A stretch of 64,000 nt of DNA from positions 3,720,001 to 3,784,000 of the forward strand of contig NZ_CP058988.1 in NCBI RefSeq assembly GCF_019278565.1. The letters run 5' to 3'. The notes under the pieces were generated by a model that saw only the letters and a program-made list of their open reading frames with translations, was not told where the DNA came from and ran no database searches. The translations under genes and the position numbers were made by a program. How positions within the stretch are numbered: position 1 is the stretch's first letter; every line of letters starts with the position of its first letter. This document shows, piece after piece, positions 62,842 to 64,000 of this stretch. This DNA is from Cellulophaga sp. HaHa_2_95. Lineage in GTDB: Bacteria; Bacteroidota; Bacteroidia; Flavobacteriales; Flavobacteriaceae.

Positions 62842-64000
62842 ATGCGTAGAAAAAGTAATAAAACGAAAACTATTTTTGAAAATGTAACTGTAGTAGATGC
62901 AGGTGCAAAAGGCAAAACTATAGGTAAGGCTCCCGACGGCCGTGTTATATTTTTAAACAATACAGTCCCAGGAGATGTTGTTGATGTCCAAACTACAAAA
63001 AAAAGAAAAGCTTATTTTGAAGGTACTGCTACAAAGTTCCATACACTTTCTGATAAAAGAGTAACCCCAGTATGCCAACATTTTGGTACGTGTGGTGGGT
63101 GTAAGTGGCAAGATATGGGTTATGACCATCAACTTTTTTACAAACAAAAAGAGGTAGAGAATAATTTGATACGTATTGGTCATCTAGAACTTCCTGAAAT
63201 AACGCCTATATTAGGATCTAAAAAACAGTATTTCTACCGCAATAAAATGGAGTTTTCATTTTCTGATAGCCGTTGGTTATCCCTAGAAGAAATAAATTCT
63301 GACGCAGAAATAAAAGATAGAAATGCCTTAGGTTTTCATATTCCAGGCATGTGGGATAAAATATTGGATATTGAAAAATGTCATTTGCAAGAAGATCCTT
63401 CTAACGCCATACGCTTAGAAACAAAAGATTTTGCCTTAAAAAATGATATGTCTTTTTTCAATCCAAGAAATCAGCATGGTTTATTAAGAACAATGATGAT
63501 CCGTACCACCTCTACTGGAGAGATCATGGTGTTGGTTCAATTTTTTGAAAACGATAAAACAAAAAGAGAACTACTTTTAAATCATTTACAACTAAAGTTC
63601 CCTGAAATCACTGCTTTATTGTATGTTGTGAATGCGAAGCAGAATGATACCATATACGATCAAGAAATAATTTGCTTTGCAGGTCGCGATCATATTTTTG
63701 AAGAAATGGAAGGCTTAAAATTTAAAATTAATGCCAAATCATTTTATCAGACTAATTCTGATCAAGCTTTTGAATTATATAAGATAACGAGAGATTTTGC
63801 GGGGCTAACAGGAAATGAACTGGTGTATGACTTATATACTGGTACAGGAACTATTGCACAGTTCGTAGCCAAAAAAGCTAAGAAAGTTGTGGGTATAGAA
63901 GCAGTTCCTGAAGCTATAGAAGATGCTAAAGCAAATGCTGTTTTTAATAAAATTGAAAATACCTCTTTCTTCGCGGGAGATATGAAGAACATCTTTAATG
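62842..64000 (+). CDS. rlmD: 23S rRNA (uracil(1939)-C5)-methyltransferase, partial
   Basis: 386 residues are visible; the frame is open at the window end, so the C-terminus with the catalytic Cys is missing. A TRAM-like N-terminus (GKTIGKAPDGRVIFLNN) is followed by Fe-S ligands CQHFGTCGGCKW (C-x5-C-x2-C) and a further Cys in IEKCHLQ. The Rossmann motif is YDLYTGTGTIAQFVA and then VVGIEAVPEAIEDAK. Subfamily RlmD versus a TrmA/RlmCD-type enzyme is inferred. Start is the only in-frame ATG and closely follows the promoter. Confidence 0.9.
   Translation, partial: MRRKSNKTKTIFENVTVVDAGAKGKTIGKAPDGRVIFLNNTVPGDVVDVQTTKKRKAYFEGTATKFHTLSDKRVTPVCQHFGTCGGCKWQDMGYDHQLFYKQKEVENNLIRIGHLELPEITPILGSKKQYFYRNKMEFSFSDSRWLSLEEINSDAEIKDRNALGFHIPGMWDKILDIEKCHLQEDPSNAIRLETKDFALKNDMSFFNPRNQHGLLRTMMIRTTSTGEIMVLVQFFENDKTKRELLLNHLQLKFPEITALLYVVNAKQNDTIYDQEIICFAGRDHIFEEMEGLKFKINAKSFYQTNSDQAFELYKITRDFAGLTGNELVYDLYTGTGTIAQFVAKKAKKVVGIEAVPEAIEDAKANAVFNKIENTSFFAGDMKNIFN

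Overview
The window is about 64 kb of AT-rich chromosome from a member of the Bacteroidota, most likely a marine-type Flavobacteriaceae. The evidence is mixed in kind. The bacteroidete promoter element TAnnTTTG stands before many genes. The content is typical of the group: CCC-motif membrane proteins, DUF2795, DUF4105, bshC for bacillithiol, a long SecA without a C-terminal zinc motif, a TonB-dependent receptor, and a 6S-type RNA between zapA and rny. I cannot name the genus. Almost everything is housekeeping or conserved flavobacterial core. I see no prophage, insertion sequence, CRISPR array, tRNA or rRNA.

Layout. 1-8.3 kb (all +): DUF4105 membrane protein, ABC-F ATPase, a shortened methyltransferase-like protein, a basic micro-membrane protein, PduO-type cobalamin adenosyltransferase, DUF2795 protein, SecA. 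8.4-12.2 kb is the one accessory-looking stretch. A HisKA_2 sensor kinase (+) faces four copies (-) of a small secreted protein gene. Three of these sit in a tandem repeat with a period of exactly 662 bp. All four share the same promoter/operator layout, and two are followed 2 nt after the stop by a tiny membrane-protein gene. The intervals between them exceed 300 bases without large genes. 12.3-19.1 kb: M23 peptidase-like protein, msrA lipoprotein, an ECF sigma/anti-sigma/DUF4097-like operon with a visible ECF-type promoter, galM, ohr, meaB. 19.1-23.4 kb: polyprenyl-type GT2, flippase-like protein, GT39, PAP2 phosphatase. 23.5-28 kb: MATE exporter, mazG, nitronate monooxygenase, mnmA. 28.1-33.3 kb: FAS1 lipoprotein, yidC, pyrG, DUF3820. 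33.5-39.1 kb: TIM-barrel isomerase lipoprotein, DUF922, OsmC, LysM/PBP1 protein, guaA. 39.2-44.2 kb: PNPOx-like protein, PLP decarboxylase, GT39, bshC. 44.3-49.7 kb: M14 and M16 peptidases. 49.9-52.3 kb: rny, 6S RNA, zapA, coiled-coil protein. 52.5-58.4 kb: M23 peptidase, TonB receptor, secreted protein, cysteine desulfurase. 58.6-64 kb: lipoprotein, Smr protein, DUF2752 plus three small CCC/DUF4190-like membrane proteins, ornithine aminotransferase, and rlmD running off the end.

How genes work together. yidC and secA belong to protein export. msrA, ohr, OsmC and bshC concern oxidative or thiol stress. The two GT39 enzymes, GT2, flippase-like protein and PAP2 look like envelope glycolipid handling. 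zapA and the coiled-coil partner belong to cell division. The most unusual system is the 8.4-12.2 kb cluster: repeated, co-regulated small secreted proteins with translationally coupled micro-proteins, next to an orphan sensor kinase. Its function is unknown.
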